A DNA stretch of 23,620 bases from Tritrichomonas musculus (lineage: Eukaryota > Parabasalia > Tritrichomonadida > Tritrichomonadidae): contig JAPFFF010000400.1 of the NCBI GenBank assembly GCA_039105265.1, positions 1 through 23,620 on the forward strand, given 5' to 3'. A model generated the notes under the pieces. It saw only the letters and a list, made by a program, of their open reading frames with translations, was not told the origin of the DNA and made no database searches. A program made the position numbers and the translations under genes. Below, piece by piece: positions 9,407-17,606 of this stretch; positions within the stretch are counted from its first letter, which is position 1, and each line of letters opens with the position of its first letter.

Positions 9407-10822
9407 TTATTGGGGGTAATCATCATCATCAACGACATTATCATCGAGATGTGGAAAATGATATTGGAACTCATTTCCTTTCACCTTCGATTCAGAGTTC
9501 CGTTGAATTTCGTTCTTCTCCATTGATTCACCCCATTGCCTCATGGCTTTCAGCACTTGCTTCGGTGATTGCTTCCTTCCACTTCTCTCGAAGCTGCATG
9601 CTTTGTCCAACTTCTCTTTCTCTTCTTGTGATAAGTATTGTCGAAGATGATAAACGCAATTGGACAACTTCCATCCATAGGACTTGAACACGCTCGTCTG
9701 ATCTGGTGCTTTTTTCTTGTCATATGATTCAACAGCTTCCAACATGTTTCGAAGATAATCAGCTTCTACCATCATCAATCTCGATCTTGCCAACTTTTCA
9801 GCAAATGCATCATCTGTTGGAGGACCAGCTTGTTGAGCATTTTTCAGATCCGCCACGTCCTTCTTTAGATCGTGAATTTTGTTAATGTACTTCGCCACCT
9901 TTTTTGGAGCAAGTTCCAATTTCATCAGCTCGAGTGCGTATTCGTCGTTATCATCAATGTCTTTCCTGAGTTCTTCAGCATTGTGATTTATGTCTTGAAT
10001 GTTATATTCTACACCAGTCATTTTCTCCTCCAACTTCGTTAATCGTTCTTTCAAGTTTTCATTTTCTTCTATTAATTGTTCCATTTCTTCTCGAAAGTCG
10101 AATGGACGAACATTATCCTCCTTATAATCACTATTGGATTTCATTTCATGAACACTTTTCGGTGGCTTATATGGTTCTTTGCGAGCTGGTGATGGTTCTT
10201 GTTCATGATCAACTTCTTCTTCTTCTCCTTCTATCTTTGTTTCTTCTTTTGGATTGGAACCGAGTTTTTGATTCTCGGCAAATGAAGATGGTCTAGCAAG
10301 AACTCTTGGAGGTGGTGGTATTTGTTGATTAGAAGGAGGTGGAGGAGGTGGAGGAACTTGTATTATATTATATGAGCGAGGTGGTGGAAAGACTTTATTG
10401 GAAATTGGAACATATGGAACATATGGATTCTTCCTTCTTGCATCGTCTTCTTGCTTCAATCTTGCTAATGCTTCTTCTTCTTGCTGCTTCTTCCTTCTTG
10501 CTTCTTCTTCTTCTTGTTGCTTCTTCAATCGAGCTGCTTCTTCTTCTTCTTGCTTCTTCTTCAATCTAGCTGCTTCTTCTTCTTCTTGCTTCTTCTTCAA
10601 TCTAGCTGCTTCTTCTTCTTGTTGCTTCTTCCTTCTTGCTGCTTCTTCTTGTTGCTTCATGATGTACTGTCGCATGGATTCGAGTTGTTCTGGGGTCATG
10701 TTCTTGAGCCAAATTTCTGTGGGTGGAGCTGATGGCGGATCTGATGGTGGAGCTTGTTGACCCGATTGCTCGATCGAGTCAAATAGACTAACATCGCTGT
10801 CTGAGCTGTAGTTGTATGACAT
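9407..10822 (-). CDS. Coiled-coil and proline-rich protein of unknown role
   Basis: 471 residues, family not recognised. The N-terminus (1-40) is Ser/Pro-rich and acidic. Residues about 50-130 form a highly charged helix built of near-identical 12-residue units (KKKQEEEEAARL type). Then come proline runs (about 155-172), an acidic linker, and a long coiled coil (about 240-330). A compact C-terminal part (about 340-450) contains 'YGWKLSNCVYHLRQYLSQE' and ends acidic. Such architecture suits a scaffold or inclusion-type protein. It lies immediately upstream of the polymerase on the same strand with a 74-base gap, yet has its own initiator-like TCATTT 14 bases before the ATG. The strand-opposite frames inside the repeat are shadows. 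Function unknown. Confidence 0.85.
   Translation of the reverse strand: MSYNYSSDSDVSLFDSIEQSGQQAPPSDPPSAPPTEIWLKNMTPEQLESMRQYIMKQQEEAARRKKQQEEEAARLKKKQEEEEAARLKKKQEEEEAARLKKQQEEEEARRKKQQEEEALARLKQEDDARRKNPYVPYVPISNKVFPPPRSYNIIQVPPPPPPPSNQQIPPPPRVLARPSSFAENQKLGSNPKEETKIEGEEEEVDHEQEPSPARKEPYKPPKSVHEMKSNSDYKEDNVRPFDFREEMEQLIEENENLKERLTKLEEKMTGVEYNIQDINHNAEELRKDIDDNDEYALELMKLELAPKKVAKYINKIHDLKKDVADLKNAQQAGPPTDDAFAEKLARSRLMMVEADYLRNMLEAVESYDKKKAPDQTSVFKSYGWKLSNCVYHLRQYLSQEEKEKLDKACSFERSGRKQSPKQVLKAMRQWGESMEKNEIQRNSESKVKGNEFQYHFPHLDDNVVDDDDYPQ
10436..10662. repeat. In-gene 36-bp-type minisatellite (GAA/CTT-rich)
   Basis: Tandem units of about 33-39 bp, read on the plus strand as CTTCTTCTT...AATCTAGCTG, encode the KKQEEEEAARL units of the 10822-9407 protein. 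The units keep the reading frame, so copy number can change without breaking the gene. Confidence 0.85.
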
Positions 10823-10832
10823 ACAAGTATAA

Positions 10833-10838
10833 AAATGA
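10833..10838 (-). promoter_or_regulatory. Initiator-like TCATTT before the coiled-coil gene
   Basis: TCATTT on the minus strand, with its A 14 bases upstream of the ATG at 10822. It lies in the 190-base AT-rich divergent gap shared with the gene at 11013. That gap also holds a small hairpin ATTCAA-AAA-TTGAAT near 10935. Confidence 0.55.
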
Positions 10839-10995
10839 TCTATTTTCTAGTTGATATCACTAAATTTTAAATTTCGTAGAAAAACTCGAAGGTAGATATT
10901 TTTCTTTGAAAAAGTTACATTAACTATAAAAATTCAAAAATTGAATTAAAAAAAATAAAATATATTGAAATTTTAAAAAAATATATTTATTAATA

Positions 10996-11001
10996 TCACT
11001 A
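10996..11001 (+). promoter_or_regulatory. Initiator-like TCACTA before the gene at 11013
   Basis: TCACTA on the plus strand, with its A 15 bases upstream of the ATG at 11013. Confidence 0.55.
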
Positions 11002-11012
11002 TTATTTTATTA

Positions 11013-11438
11013 ATGATGAATGAAGAAGAAGATAAAATAGAAGATATTTTACAAAAACAAACACCTCCTAAAGATCATGATTCATTCGACTACAAAATTA
11101 ATATAAACATGTCGAAAAAAATATCTCAACTAAAAGTTGAAGATGATACATCAAATTTAAGAACGATGTGTGAAAATTATGCTCATGCTCTTGAAAATAA
11201 TGCACATCGACTTCGAGCAAAACAAAAAAAGAGGTATGATGAATGGTTTGACAGCCTCGAAAAAGATTGTTATCCTGCAAGAGACATTGTTAACTTGTAC
11301 AACATGTTCTTTGGTCATGAACTATCTATTACTCGACTTGGTTTCGGGCATCTCGATGGAACAAAGAGACACTTTACACATAAGAAAGTGAAAAGAAACA
11401 AGAAGTTCATCACAATGTACTACAAGAAAAATGAATAA
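11013..11438 (+). CDS. Small basic protein, unknown, possibly DNA-binding
   Basis: 141 residues (or 140 from the second ATG at 11016). The N-terminus is acidic (MMNEEEDKIEDILQ). A predicted helix rich in Ala, Arg and Lys follows (about 60-85). The C-terminal half (about 90-141) holds 'DIVNLYNMFFG', a Gly-rich turn, and a strongly basic end with KKVKRNKKF. Helix-turn followed by a basic beta hairpin is compatible with a winged-helix domain, but I cannot name a family. It diverges from the coiled-coil gene at 10822 and converges on the AT-hook/bZIP-like gene, with the 19-bp tandem array between the two stops. An initiator-like TCACTA precedes it. Confidence 0.75.
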   Translation: MMNEEEDKIEDILQKQTPPKDHDSFDYKININMSKKISQLKVEDDTSNLRTMCENYAHALENNAHRLRAKQKKRYDEWFDSLEKDCYPARDIVNLYNMFFGHELSITRLGFGHLDGTKRHFTHKKVKRNKKFITMYYKKNE

Positions 11439-11465
11439 CTAAAAAAAAAGTTTTTTTAACTACAT

Positions 11466-11716
11466 GTTTTTCCTCATAAGCTACCTTTTTCCTCATAAGC
11501 TACCTTTTTCCTCATAAGCTACCTTTTTCCTCATAAGCTACCTTTTTCCTCATAAGCTACCTTTTTCCTCATAAGCTACCTTTTTCCTCATAAGCTACCT
11601 TTTTCCTCATAAGCTACCTTTTTCCTCATAAGCTACCTTTTTCCTCATAAGCTACCTTTTTCCTCATAAGCTACCTTTTTCCTCATAAGCTACCTCATTC
11701 CTCATAAGCTACCTTT
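11466..11716. repeat. 19-bp tandem repeat, 13 copies
   Basis: The unit TTTTTCCTCATAAGCTACC recurs every 19 bases (TCCTCATAAG at 11471, 11490, 11509 and so on to 11699). The copies are almost identical, which points to recent expansion. It lies between two converging genes (stops at 11438 and 11695), and its right edge forms the last codons of the minus-strand gene. The period is not a multiple of three, so it is not a coding repeat. Confidence 0.97.
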
Positions 11717-11973
11717 TTGCTTTCATACGACATTATTTTTTCCTTCATACTTTGTATTTCTCTTTTCTTTCTTTCACGATATGCCTTTTGCTGTTGTTTA
11801 CGTGCTTCATTTCGTTCTTCAACTGTTGCATACTTTTGCTTTCTACCACGTTTTTCTGTTGTTTCAGTTTTTGCAGTATCAATATTTTTGAGGTTGTTGT
11901 TACTCTTGGACTTCTTCAACTTCTTGATGATAGCTGTTTCCTTGAACTCACCCAAATCTAAATTTTGGCTCAT
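11695..11973 (-). CDS. Small AT-hook/bZIP-like putative regulator
   Basis: 92 residues from MSQNLDLGEF. Residues about 45-52 contain KRGRKQK, an AT-hook-like RGR core. They are followed by 'NEARKQQQKAYRERKKREI', which has the N-x(7)-basic spacing and RxRKK end of a bZIP basic region, then a short helix that could be the start of a leucine-zipper-like coil. The tail is very short for a stable zipper. The frame is open upstream to 12108, but the MSQN start is preferred because the extension overlaps the divergent gene at 12050. No exact initiator motif was found (TCAATT only). A DNA-binding role in transcription is inference. Its last residues come from the 19-bp repeat. Confidence 0.75.
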   Translation of the reverse strand: MSQNLDLGEFKETAIIKKLKKSKSNNNLKNIDTAKTETTEKRGRKQKYATVEERNEARKQQQKAYRERKKREIQSMKEKIMSYESKKVAYEE

Positions 11974-12032
11974 GATTTCATTCGAGAAAAAAAATTGAAT
12001 TATTTTTGAAAATTGAATATTCGCAAACAAAA

Positions 12033-12038
12033 TCACTT
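12033..12038 (+). promoter_or_regulatory. Initiator-like TCACTT before the gene at 12050
   Basis: TCACTT on the plus strand, with its A 15 bases upstream of the ATG at 12050, in the 76-base divergent gap. Confidence 0.6.
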
Positions 12039-12049
12039 CATTTTTTAAA

Positions 12050-12421
12050 ATGTCGCGTTCTGGAAATGACTTCAAAGAATTCCAAAAACAGCAAAAGCTA
12101 GCTATCAAAAATGCTCATGTTGAAATAGCCAATGCTATTAAAGAGGTGATATTTCTGTTCAACCAAAAAATAATAAACTCGACATCATCTAATGTCTGCA
12201 CCATCTATGACCCTTTGATACAAGCAAACATGAACAAGATTGCTGAAGCACTTACTCAAATGAATCTCACTACCTGCGAGGTTTTTCATAAAAAGATTCC
12301 TCAATCTACAACACCAAAATCTATTGGCTTTCACGTGCCTATAGTGCCTGACTCGCAAGAGACACAAGAAGAAGATGATGAAGATGAACAAGAAGCTTCA
12401 TCTCCAAAAGACAAGGAGTAA
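12050..12421 (+). CDS. Small helical protein with acidic tail, unknown
   Basis: 123 residues, not recognised. Residues 5-80 look alpha-helical with regular hydrophobic spacing, followed by a Pro/Ser linker and an acidic tail (about 103-123, EEDDEDEQE). It starts 76 bases from the divergent AT-hook/bZIP-like gene and ends 53 bases from the stop of the converging gene at 12475. An initiator-like TCACTT precedes it. Confidence 0.75.
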   Translation: MSRSGNDFKEFQKQQKLAIKNAHVEIANAIKEVIFLFNQKIINSTSSNVCTIYDPLIQANMNKIAEALTQMNLTTCEVFHKKIPQSTTPKSIGFHVPIVPDSQETQEEDDEDEQEASSPKDKE

Positions 12422-12474
12422 GAGTAAAAAAATAATTACTTTTAATTTTAAGTTTTTTTTATATATGTCTTTTT

Positions 12475-12999
12475 TTATACTATGCAATATTTTAAGCATA
12501 CATGATAATTATTAACAAGCTCATTATATTCTTTATTATATACTTGTTTCAAGTCAATGACTACCTCTCCATTATCTTTAATAATCTTAATAGCATCTAT
12601 TTTTCTTATTGGATTGCTCTTAGCTGCACAACATCCAACATCTTCATTAAGTTGTACTTCAACCTCACTAACATGTAGTATTGCTTTGATGATGTTGCTA
12701 AGAGATTCAATAGGTACTATGATGCATTTCTTTGATATAATGTTAGCTAGTAGTGCTTTGTCTTGATTAAGTAGTATTTGTGCATATGCTTCAAGTATAA
12801 CATTACGTACATCTGGTTCAACTTCAACAGGTTCTGTTTGCACTCCAATGTCTCTTGTAATAACAATGTCTTCCTTGCCATCATCTCTCTTATTAATAAT
12901 AATGTTGTTGTTGATGTTTGATGTAGATGATGCAGCTGCTGATGGTTCTAAAGATACATTTGCTTGAACTCCATTGGTTGTACCCCTCTTCTTAATCAT
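12475..12999 (-). CDS. Unknown protein with LC8-type GVQTE motif
   Basis: 174 residues, last of the ten head-to-tail minus-strand genes, 21 bases after the previous stop. The N-terminus is low complexity (Ala/Ser and Asn-rich, 1-45). Residues about 52-56 are GVQTE, within DIGVQTEPVEVEP, a good match to the dynein light chain LC8 recognition motif. The rest (65-174) is a mixed helical domain with two regularly spaced hydrophobic helices, Cys-rich near 'VGCCAAKSNPI'. Family unknown. Upstream is a T-run followed by CCTAAATG and no initiator motif. Confidence 0.78.
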   Translation of the reverse strand: MIKKRGTTNGVQANVSLEPSAAASSTSNINNNIIINKRDDGKEDIVITRDIGVQTEPVEVEPDVRNVILEAYAQILLNQDKALLANIISKKCIIVPIESLSNIIKAILHVSEVEVQLNEDVGCCAAKSNPIRKIDAIKIIKDNGEVVIDLKQVYNKEYNELVNNYHVCLKYCIV

Positions 13000-13020
13000 T
13001 TAGGTTGGGAAAAAATAGGC

Positions 13021-13467
13021 TTAAAGTACTAAGTCTAGCTGTTCTCCAATAAACATGTCAAATGACTCAATTTGATATTTCTGCTTGAGAGCATCGATTT
13101 TTGGTTTATGACTTGTAGGAGCAGCTGCAATGGAGTAGTTGTAGTATTTGATTCCTTGATACTCTTGAGTGGTAGTGTTTCCATTTATGTAGAACTCTTC
13201 GAAATCTTCAGTTATTTTTCTCCTTGAGTTAGGCTTAATAAATATTGAGTCAAGATCAAGTTCTTTGAGCTTATCTGGATAAAATCTGTGGCACTTGTCT
13301 TTTACCTTGATTGAGACATAGAGTACTTTGCCTAAATAACTCCATTCTCCTGTTTTCATTGGGTACTTGTCACAAAGTATCGAGAAATTACATTGTTTAG
13401 TATTTGGAGCACATTTTGCGCGAAGTTCATTGACATAGTCATAGACGTTTCTTGTTGTCATTTTCAT
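13021..13467 (-). CDS. Small unknown protein of the virion gene cluster
   Basis: 148 residues (146 if the second ATG, 6 bases on, is used), not recognised. Predicted mixed alpha/beta with four Cys in the first 60 residues ('CNFSILCDKYP', 'KDKCHRFYP'). An acidic C-terminus contains 'FDMFIGEQLDLVL'. It is the ninth of ten head-to-tail genes, 24 bases from each neighbour. No initiator-like motif; a T-rich stretch precedes the start. Location suggests a virion or assembly protein, without direct support. Confidence 0.75.
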   Translation of the reverse strand: MKMTTRNVYDYVNELRAKCAPNTKQCNFSILCDKYPMKTGEWSYLGKVLYVSIKVKDKCHRFYPDKLKELDLDSIFIKPNSRRKITEDFEEFYINGNTTTQEYQGIKYYNYSIAAAPTSHKPKIDALKQKYQIESFDMFIGEQLDLVL

Positions 13468-13491
13468 CTGGATAAAAAATTCAATAAAAAA

Positions 13492-13926
13492 TTAATATAT
13501 GTTATTTTGGGTAAAGATATGTTGGGTAGGTCCATATCGAATATCTTGTTTATTATATTCTCTTGCTCTACCTTGCATTGGTGGTTTCTCAGGCTTCTTA
13601 AGATATTTTGGTAAGAGAGGTACTGGTCTATCTTTTTCACCTATATGTCGATAAAAACCACCATCTGTAATACTAACAGGAGGTTCACGAACAGGTTTGG
13701 TTATATGTTCTCGAGTATCTGGAAATCTAACAGGGTCCTCATGTTCAATAATCTGGGTAGGTGGTCGATTAATATATGGGTTGAAGGTTACAGAATAAGT
13801 ATTAGTATTACTGAACACACCAAAATGTTGAAACTCTAAGTCCTTATTTTTCATGGTAGCTTCATTATACATCATACCTTCTCTTCCAACAATCTCAGCA
13901 TGTGGGCTTCTATAATCATTCGACAT
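13492..13926 (-). CDS. Proline-rich small protein downstream of the capsid gene, unknown
   Basis: 144 residues, not recognised. Pro, Arg and Tyr are abundant and there is little predicted regular structure: RPPTQII (about 53), KPVREPP (about 77), 'RPVPLLPKYLKKPEKPP' (about 98-114). Such extended sequences are common in cement or internal virion proteins. It follows the major capsid gene by 31 bases. Start context TTGTAAATG after a long T-run, without initiator motif. Confidence 0.75.
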   Translation of the reverse strand: MSNDYRSPHAEIVGREGMMYNEATMKNKDLEFQHFGVFSNTNTYSVTFNPYINRPPTQIIEHEDPVRFPDTREHITKPVREPPVSITDGGFYRHIGEKDRPVPLLPKYLKKPEKPPMQGRAREYNKQDIRYGPTQHIFTQNNIY

Positions 13927-13957
13927 TTACAAAAAAATAAAATATCCTTCTTTATGT

Positions 13958-15640
13958 TTATTCAGGGGTTGTTAAATCATAAGGACCAATACGTACTGAT
14001 GGTGGCATACCATTTGGTCTAATCAAAATACTAATTGATATATCTGTTAATAAGCATAATAATGGAGGCGTATCTACTTCCTGTCTAAATGGATTATCTG
14101 CCTTTTGACTACATATCAATTCGAAGTTAATAGGTGCAAGACTTGAAAGACCTTGTTGATATGTTCCATCTGTTTCAGTAGGAAGACCTATGAAGAATGA
14201 GGACCTATCATTTGGATAATAGCCTGTTGTGTTTTCATTATATTGATACTCATTCGCTAAACTTGCAATAACCTCTTTATTAAATCCATTTTGCTCTCCA
14301 TTCATGTTCATTGCATTCTGGCAATATTCGAGGAACTCTGGATACTTACCATTCGTACCAAATGCTTTAGCAGGAATATTATTGTAATTACCACAATTCA
14401 TATGAAATGCTTCAAACATAGGATTCTTGAAGTATGTCTTATGCGTATGCTTGAGTGGGAATAAGCAAAACATACTATCTACAAAATTAGGTGTAATAGT
14501 AATAGTTGCTTTATCTTGTTCATTATTAAGAGGTCTTGTACAAGTGTAAAATGACATAATCTGTGTTGGGAATGTAAGTGGATGTTGTGGGTTAGCATAT
14601 CTTTGAACAAGTGCTGTATATACAGATTCATGAATACCAAAACAAGGTATAATACTCGCACATTCTTCAATGGAATAATCAACAACACTCCAAGTTCTCC
14701 AATCACTGTAAATAGTTCGGTCAACTCTTGCCTTAGTATTGTTAGCTCCTGCGACTTCATATGCTCCTCCATGATTTTCACCAACAGGTGGAAGATTCTT
14801 GGGGTCATTAATCTTATCCATTGCTATTTTTTCGGTACTTGTCCACATCCATATTGGTTCTCCAATAGGTCGAAATTCATTGGTAATTTCATCAACATTG
14901 AAGTCTTTCATTATATGTGGATTAGCAACCAAGCTCTTTTCAAAACCAACTGGACAATATACCATACCAGCTGTTGAAAAGTATAGACGTAATTCGATTT
15001 TACCTGCAAATGCTGGCAAGTACTTGATATTAGATAAAGGTAGGAATCGTCGCAAATCAATCTTTAATCTAATTGTTTCAGTGACAGAAGTCACATCTTT
15101 GTTAAGATTTGCAACAAAACCACATCTCCTTCCATGAGTATCATTCCAAATATCCTTATGTCTTGCTTTACTATATATATCAGCTCTTTTAGTAACTTCA
15201 TTTGCACAACATGCAGTTAAAAAGGATTCTTCACATCCAAAGTTCTGGGTATAAAGCGTCATACCATTAGCTACAATTTCATACTTCTCAACTGCATCTC
15301 GAGCATCCTTAAAACCAAACCATACCTTACCAAAATTATAACCACTGACATTTTCTAAATCACTTAGAATTGGCTTGTCTATTTTTATCATCACTTTCAT
15401 ATCTGCTCGAATAAATCCATTATATATATCAGCAGTATTATGAGTATTAGGAGATATAATACATGTTGTATATGAACCACTCTTAATTGGTGGTGATGGT
15501 GAATATGAAGTTTGTGGATTTAATGAGTATGCCTTATTTGTATCACTAAGTGCTATGCAATTATCGACAACATCAAAGTAAGATGCAATCTGGGTACAAA
15601 CCTCTGCTGAGGTTTTCATATAGGATTCCTTGTTGAGCAT
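13958..15640 (-). CDS. MCP: Major capsid protein, double jelly-roll type
   Basis: 560 residues, the expected size for a Polinton major capsid protein, which builds the icosahedral shell as trimers. Recognisable segments are 'VWFGFKDARDAVEKYEI' with 'GMTLYTQNFGCEESFL' (about 105-140) and 'LRRFLPLSNIKYLPAFAGK' followed by a 'LRLYFS' strand (about 195-225). These are hallmarks of the first jelly roll in Polinton capsids. The second half is beta-rich with a WTS..W region and ends in 'RPNGMPPSVRIGPYDL'. It sits among virion genes: a charged protein 17 bases upstream and a proline-rich protein 31 bases downstream. No initiator motif; the start context is CCATCTAAAATG. Identity is from remembered family pattern, not a search. 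Confidence 0.9.
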   Translation of the reverse strand: MLNKESYMKTSAEVCTQIASYFDVVDNCIALSDTNKAYSLNPQTSYSPSPPIKSGSYTTCIISPNTHNTADIYNGFIRADMKVMIKIDKPILSDLENVSGYNFGKVWFGFKDARDAVEKYEIVANGMTLYTQNFGCEESFLTACCANEVTKRADIYSKARHKDIWNDTHGRRCGFVANLNKDVTSVTETIRLKIDLRRFLPLSNIKYLPAFAGKIELRLYFSTAGMVYCPVGFEKSLVANPHIMKDFNVDEITNEFRPIGEPIWMWTSTEKIAMDKINDPKNLPPVGENHGGAYEVAGANNTKARVDRTIYSDWRTWSVVDYSIEECASIIPCFGIHESVYTALVQRYANPQHPLTFPTQIMSFYTCTRPLNNEQDKATITITPNFVDSMFCLFPLKHTHKTYFKNPMFEAFHMNCGNYNNIPAKAFGTNGKYPEFLEYCQNAMNMNGEQNGFNKEVIASLANEYQYNENTTGYYPNDRSSFFIGLPTETDGTYQQGLSSLAPINFELICSQKADNPFRQEVDTPPLLCLLTDISISILIRPNGMPPSVRIGPYDLTTPE

Positions 15641-15657
15641 TTTAGATGGAAAAAAAT

Positions 15658-16209
15658 TTACATCATATCTTCAAAGATGCGATTTCTCCTACCAATAGGT
15701 CTCATAGGTATATATTGAGGTTGTTGTTCTTCTTCATATTGTTGTGGCGGTTCTTCAGGAACATACTGTTGTCTTGGTTTACTCATCCTTTTATCAACAA
15801 CCTCCTTTATCATACGTCTCTGTTCTTTCTTCTCTCGACTTATCTTCATTTCTTCACCTAGTGATTTTAGCTGTTTTAGTATTTCCTCATTCACAGTAGG
15901 GTCATAAACTTGGCTTTGTTGAGTTTTTCGAGGTTTTGGAGGTTTTCGTGTAGCTTTCGAACTTATTGGCTTTCTTGGCTTTTCTTCAAGTTCCTCATGT
16001 TCTTCACTGTCTGAGTTTTCTTGAGTTTCTTCGTTATTTTCACTTTCTGAGTTTTCTTGATATTCTCGAGTTATTGGAGTTTTTCGCTGTTTTACAATAT
16101 ACTTGTCTTTGGTTTTTGTAGGTAAAACTTCCCAATCTGGGTCATCCCGTCCATTCAACCATTTATGAATAACTGCAAGTCTCTTAGAACCTGTTAGATG
16201 TTTTGACAT
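15658..16209 (-). CDS. Highly charged protein next to the capsid gene, unknown
   Basis: 183 residues. The N-terminus has a short conserved-looking helix ('AVIHKWLNGRDDPDWEVLP', about 12-30). An acidic Ser/Glu/Asn segment (about 50-78) and a very basic segment (KPRKP...RKPPKPRK, about 80-95) follow, then a charged helix (about 108-145) and a Gln/Pro/Tyr tail with RPIGRRNR near the end. The alternating acidic and basic character recalls core or scaffold proteins, but no family is recognised. Gaps are 47 bases upstream and 17 downstream. Start context TTTTAAATG after T-runs. Confidence 0.78.
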   Translation of the reverse strand: MSKHLTGSKRLAVIHKWLNGRDDPDWEVLPTKTKDKYIVKQRKTPITREYQENSESENNEETQENSDSEEHEELEEKPRKPISSKATRKPPKPRKTQQSQVYDPTVNEEILKQLKSLGEEMKISREKKEQRRMIKEVVDKRMSKPRQQYVPEEPPQQYEEEQQPQYIPMRPIGRRNRIFEDMM

Positions 16210-16256
16210 TTAAAATAAACAAAAAAGTCCAAAAATTTAGTTTTTTTGAGTTTTCA

Positions 16257-16712
16257 TTAGATGTAGGTTCTCGCCCGATTGTTGGTAGTAAATTCACTCT
16301 CTTGTAATGATCTAGACGAAAATGCTGGCTTTTCAAGAGGTGCTCCAACTGAATCACCTTTTGCAGATTTATTAATTGATGATAAGGCAGTTTTCACTTT
16401 TCCTTCTGGGACATATTTTAATGCTGTGTCAGCTATATTTGCTATTTTATTTCTTGTACTATCGCTCAAGAAGCTTTCACCAAGACCTCTCGCAACTGAA
16501 CCAATAACACCAGCATGCTTGGTTAATCCACCTGCTGAAGCATCTAATAGTTTACTTGCAAGACCTCCCGAAAAACTATCTGCAGCTCCCATTAATAATT
16601 TACCACCTAGTCCTACTCCTCCTTTTATTATCTCTTGCCATGGAGAAAATTGTTGCTTTTTGGAATAATTTGGCTTCCAATAATCTTCTACTGAATGACG
16701 TTCAATTCCCAT
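16257..16712 (-). CDS. Gly/Ala-rich small protein, possible membrane-active virion protein
   Basis: 151 residues. The centre (about 25-100) is rich in Gly, Ala, Ser and Leu and forms amphipathic stretches ('GGVGLGGKLLMGAADSFSGG', 'KLLDASAGG'). It contains several GG or GA dipeptides that could be targets of the adenain-like protease. Composition, size and position between packaging ATPase and capsid genes resemble the adenovirus protein VI role (internal, membrane-disrupting, processed by the viral protease). There is no sequence homology I can show, so this is an analogy. Start context TTTTTTAAAAATG, no initiator motif. Confidence 0.78.
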   Translation of the reverse strand: MGIERHSVEDYWKPNYSKKQQFSPWQEIIKGGVGLGGKLLMGAADSFSGGLASKLLDASAGGLTKHAGVIGSVARGLGESFLSDSTRNKIANIADTALKYVPEGKVKTALSSINKSAKGDSVGAPLEKPAFSSRSLQESEFTTNNRARTYI

Positions 16713-16729
16713 TTTTAAAAAATAAAAAA

Positions 16730-17596
16730 TTATTCGAAATAGTACTTATTAGCAGAAATATTCATTACGAATTTTTCATGTGGTTCTTTATGTTGTAGGT
16801 ATTCAGCTACTGTCTGCTTAGTATTTAATGAGTTATTTGTTTGTTGCAACAAGCTAGTAAAATCTTCCTCACTATATCCTGTATAACATATGATATCTGT
16901 TGCTAACCTTTTAGCATTCATATGAACAAATCGAATAGTTTGGATAGCCATGATACATGTTAAATTATAGTGTCTTGTCTTGGTTAACAACTTGATAAAT
17001 TCACTATTACCATTCTTTAATAAATCACTACCTGCACAATCATCTAGTATCAATAATGTGTTATATGGATATGATGATGTTTCATACTTGACTAACTTAT
17101 TGGCTATATATATTATTTTATCATTGAGCTCATTTAAATGATGCTTCTCAATGAGCCTCCTCATTTCGTCATTGGTTTCTTTCATTCGAGATAGTACATA
17201 TTTGACAATAGCATAATACTTTATCTTTCTTCGAAGATGTCTTTTAAGATAACTCATTAATTCTCTTTCCTTTACATAATCGATTCTTGATTGTATCTGT
17301 TTATTAAGTGTTTCAGCTGTTTTATCCATTTTACCAGAGCTTGAGCAAAATATTATCTTTTGGTAGTATGGATGTTTAAACAACCTCTCTGTTATCATAA
17401 TATGTCTCCATATCCAAAAACTTTTACCAGCACCTGGTTTACCAATTAAAAAGTATATACCATTTGTGCTAAAAGGATAATCAGGTGATAATGGTTTAAT
17501 CAAAGCACCATCTATCTCTTTCATGTTCTTCCGTAAGGTCTCTTTAATCAATGTTTCTACTTTATTTATGAGTTCTGCACTTGGGGGTTCATCCAT
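16730..17596 (-). CDS. ATP: A32/FtsK-HerA-type genome-packaging ATPase
   Basis: 288 residues, the usual size of Polinton packaging ATPases, which pump DNA into the capsid. Walker A is 'FLIGKPGAGKSFWIW' (about 48-62). Walker B is LLILDDCAGSD (about 184-194), preceded by hydrophobic beta strand residues. Downstream 'LTCIMAIQTIRFVHMNAKR' fits the sensor-like strand with a Gln seen in the FtsK/HerA group. It lies 10 bases after the integrase stop and 17 bases before the Gly/Ala-rich gene, within the virion module. Start context TTTGTAAATG. Confidence 0.95.
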   Translation of the reverse strand: MDEPPSAELINKVETLIKETLRKNMKEIDGALIKPLSPDYPFSTNGIYFLIGKPGAGKSFWIWRHIMITERLFKHPYYQKIIFCSSSGKMDKTAETLNKQIQSRIDYVKERELMSYLKRHLRRKIKYYAIVKYVLSRMKETNDEMRRLIEKHHLNELNDKIIYIANKLVKYETSSYPYNTLLILDDCAGSDLLKNGNSEFIKLLTKTRHYNLTCIMAIQTIRFVHMNAKRLATDIICYTGYSEEDFTSLLQQTNNSLNTKQTVAEYLQHKEPHEKFVMNISANKYYFE

Positions 17597-17606
17597 TTAC
17601 AAATTT

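Noticed and set aside
9397-9732. Two open frames overlapping the end of the coiled-coil gene
   Set aside because: Both overlap a longer frame with consistent composition, and neither has a promoter-like site or recognisable sequence.
10339-10760. Several plus-strand open frames rich in Ser, Phe and Leu
   Set aside because: They are antisense shadows of the Glu/Lys/Ala repeats of the coiled-coil gene.
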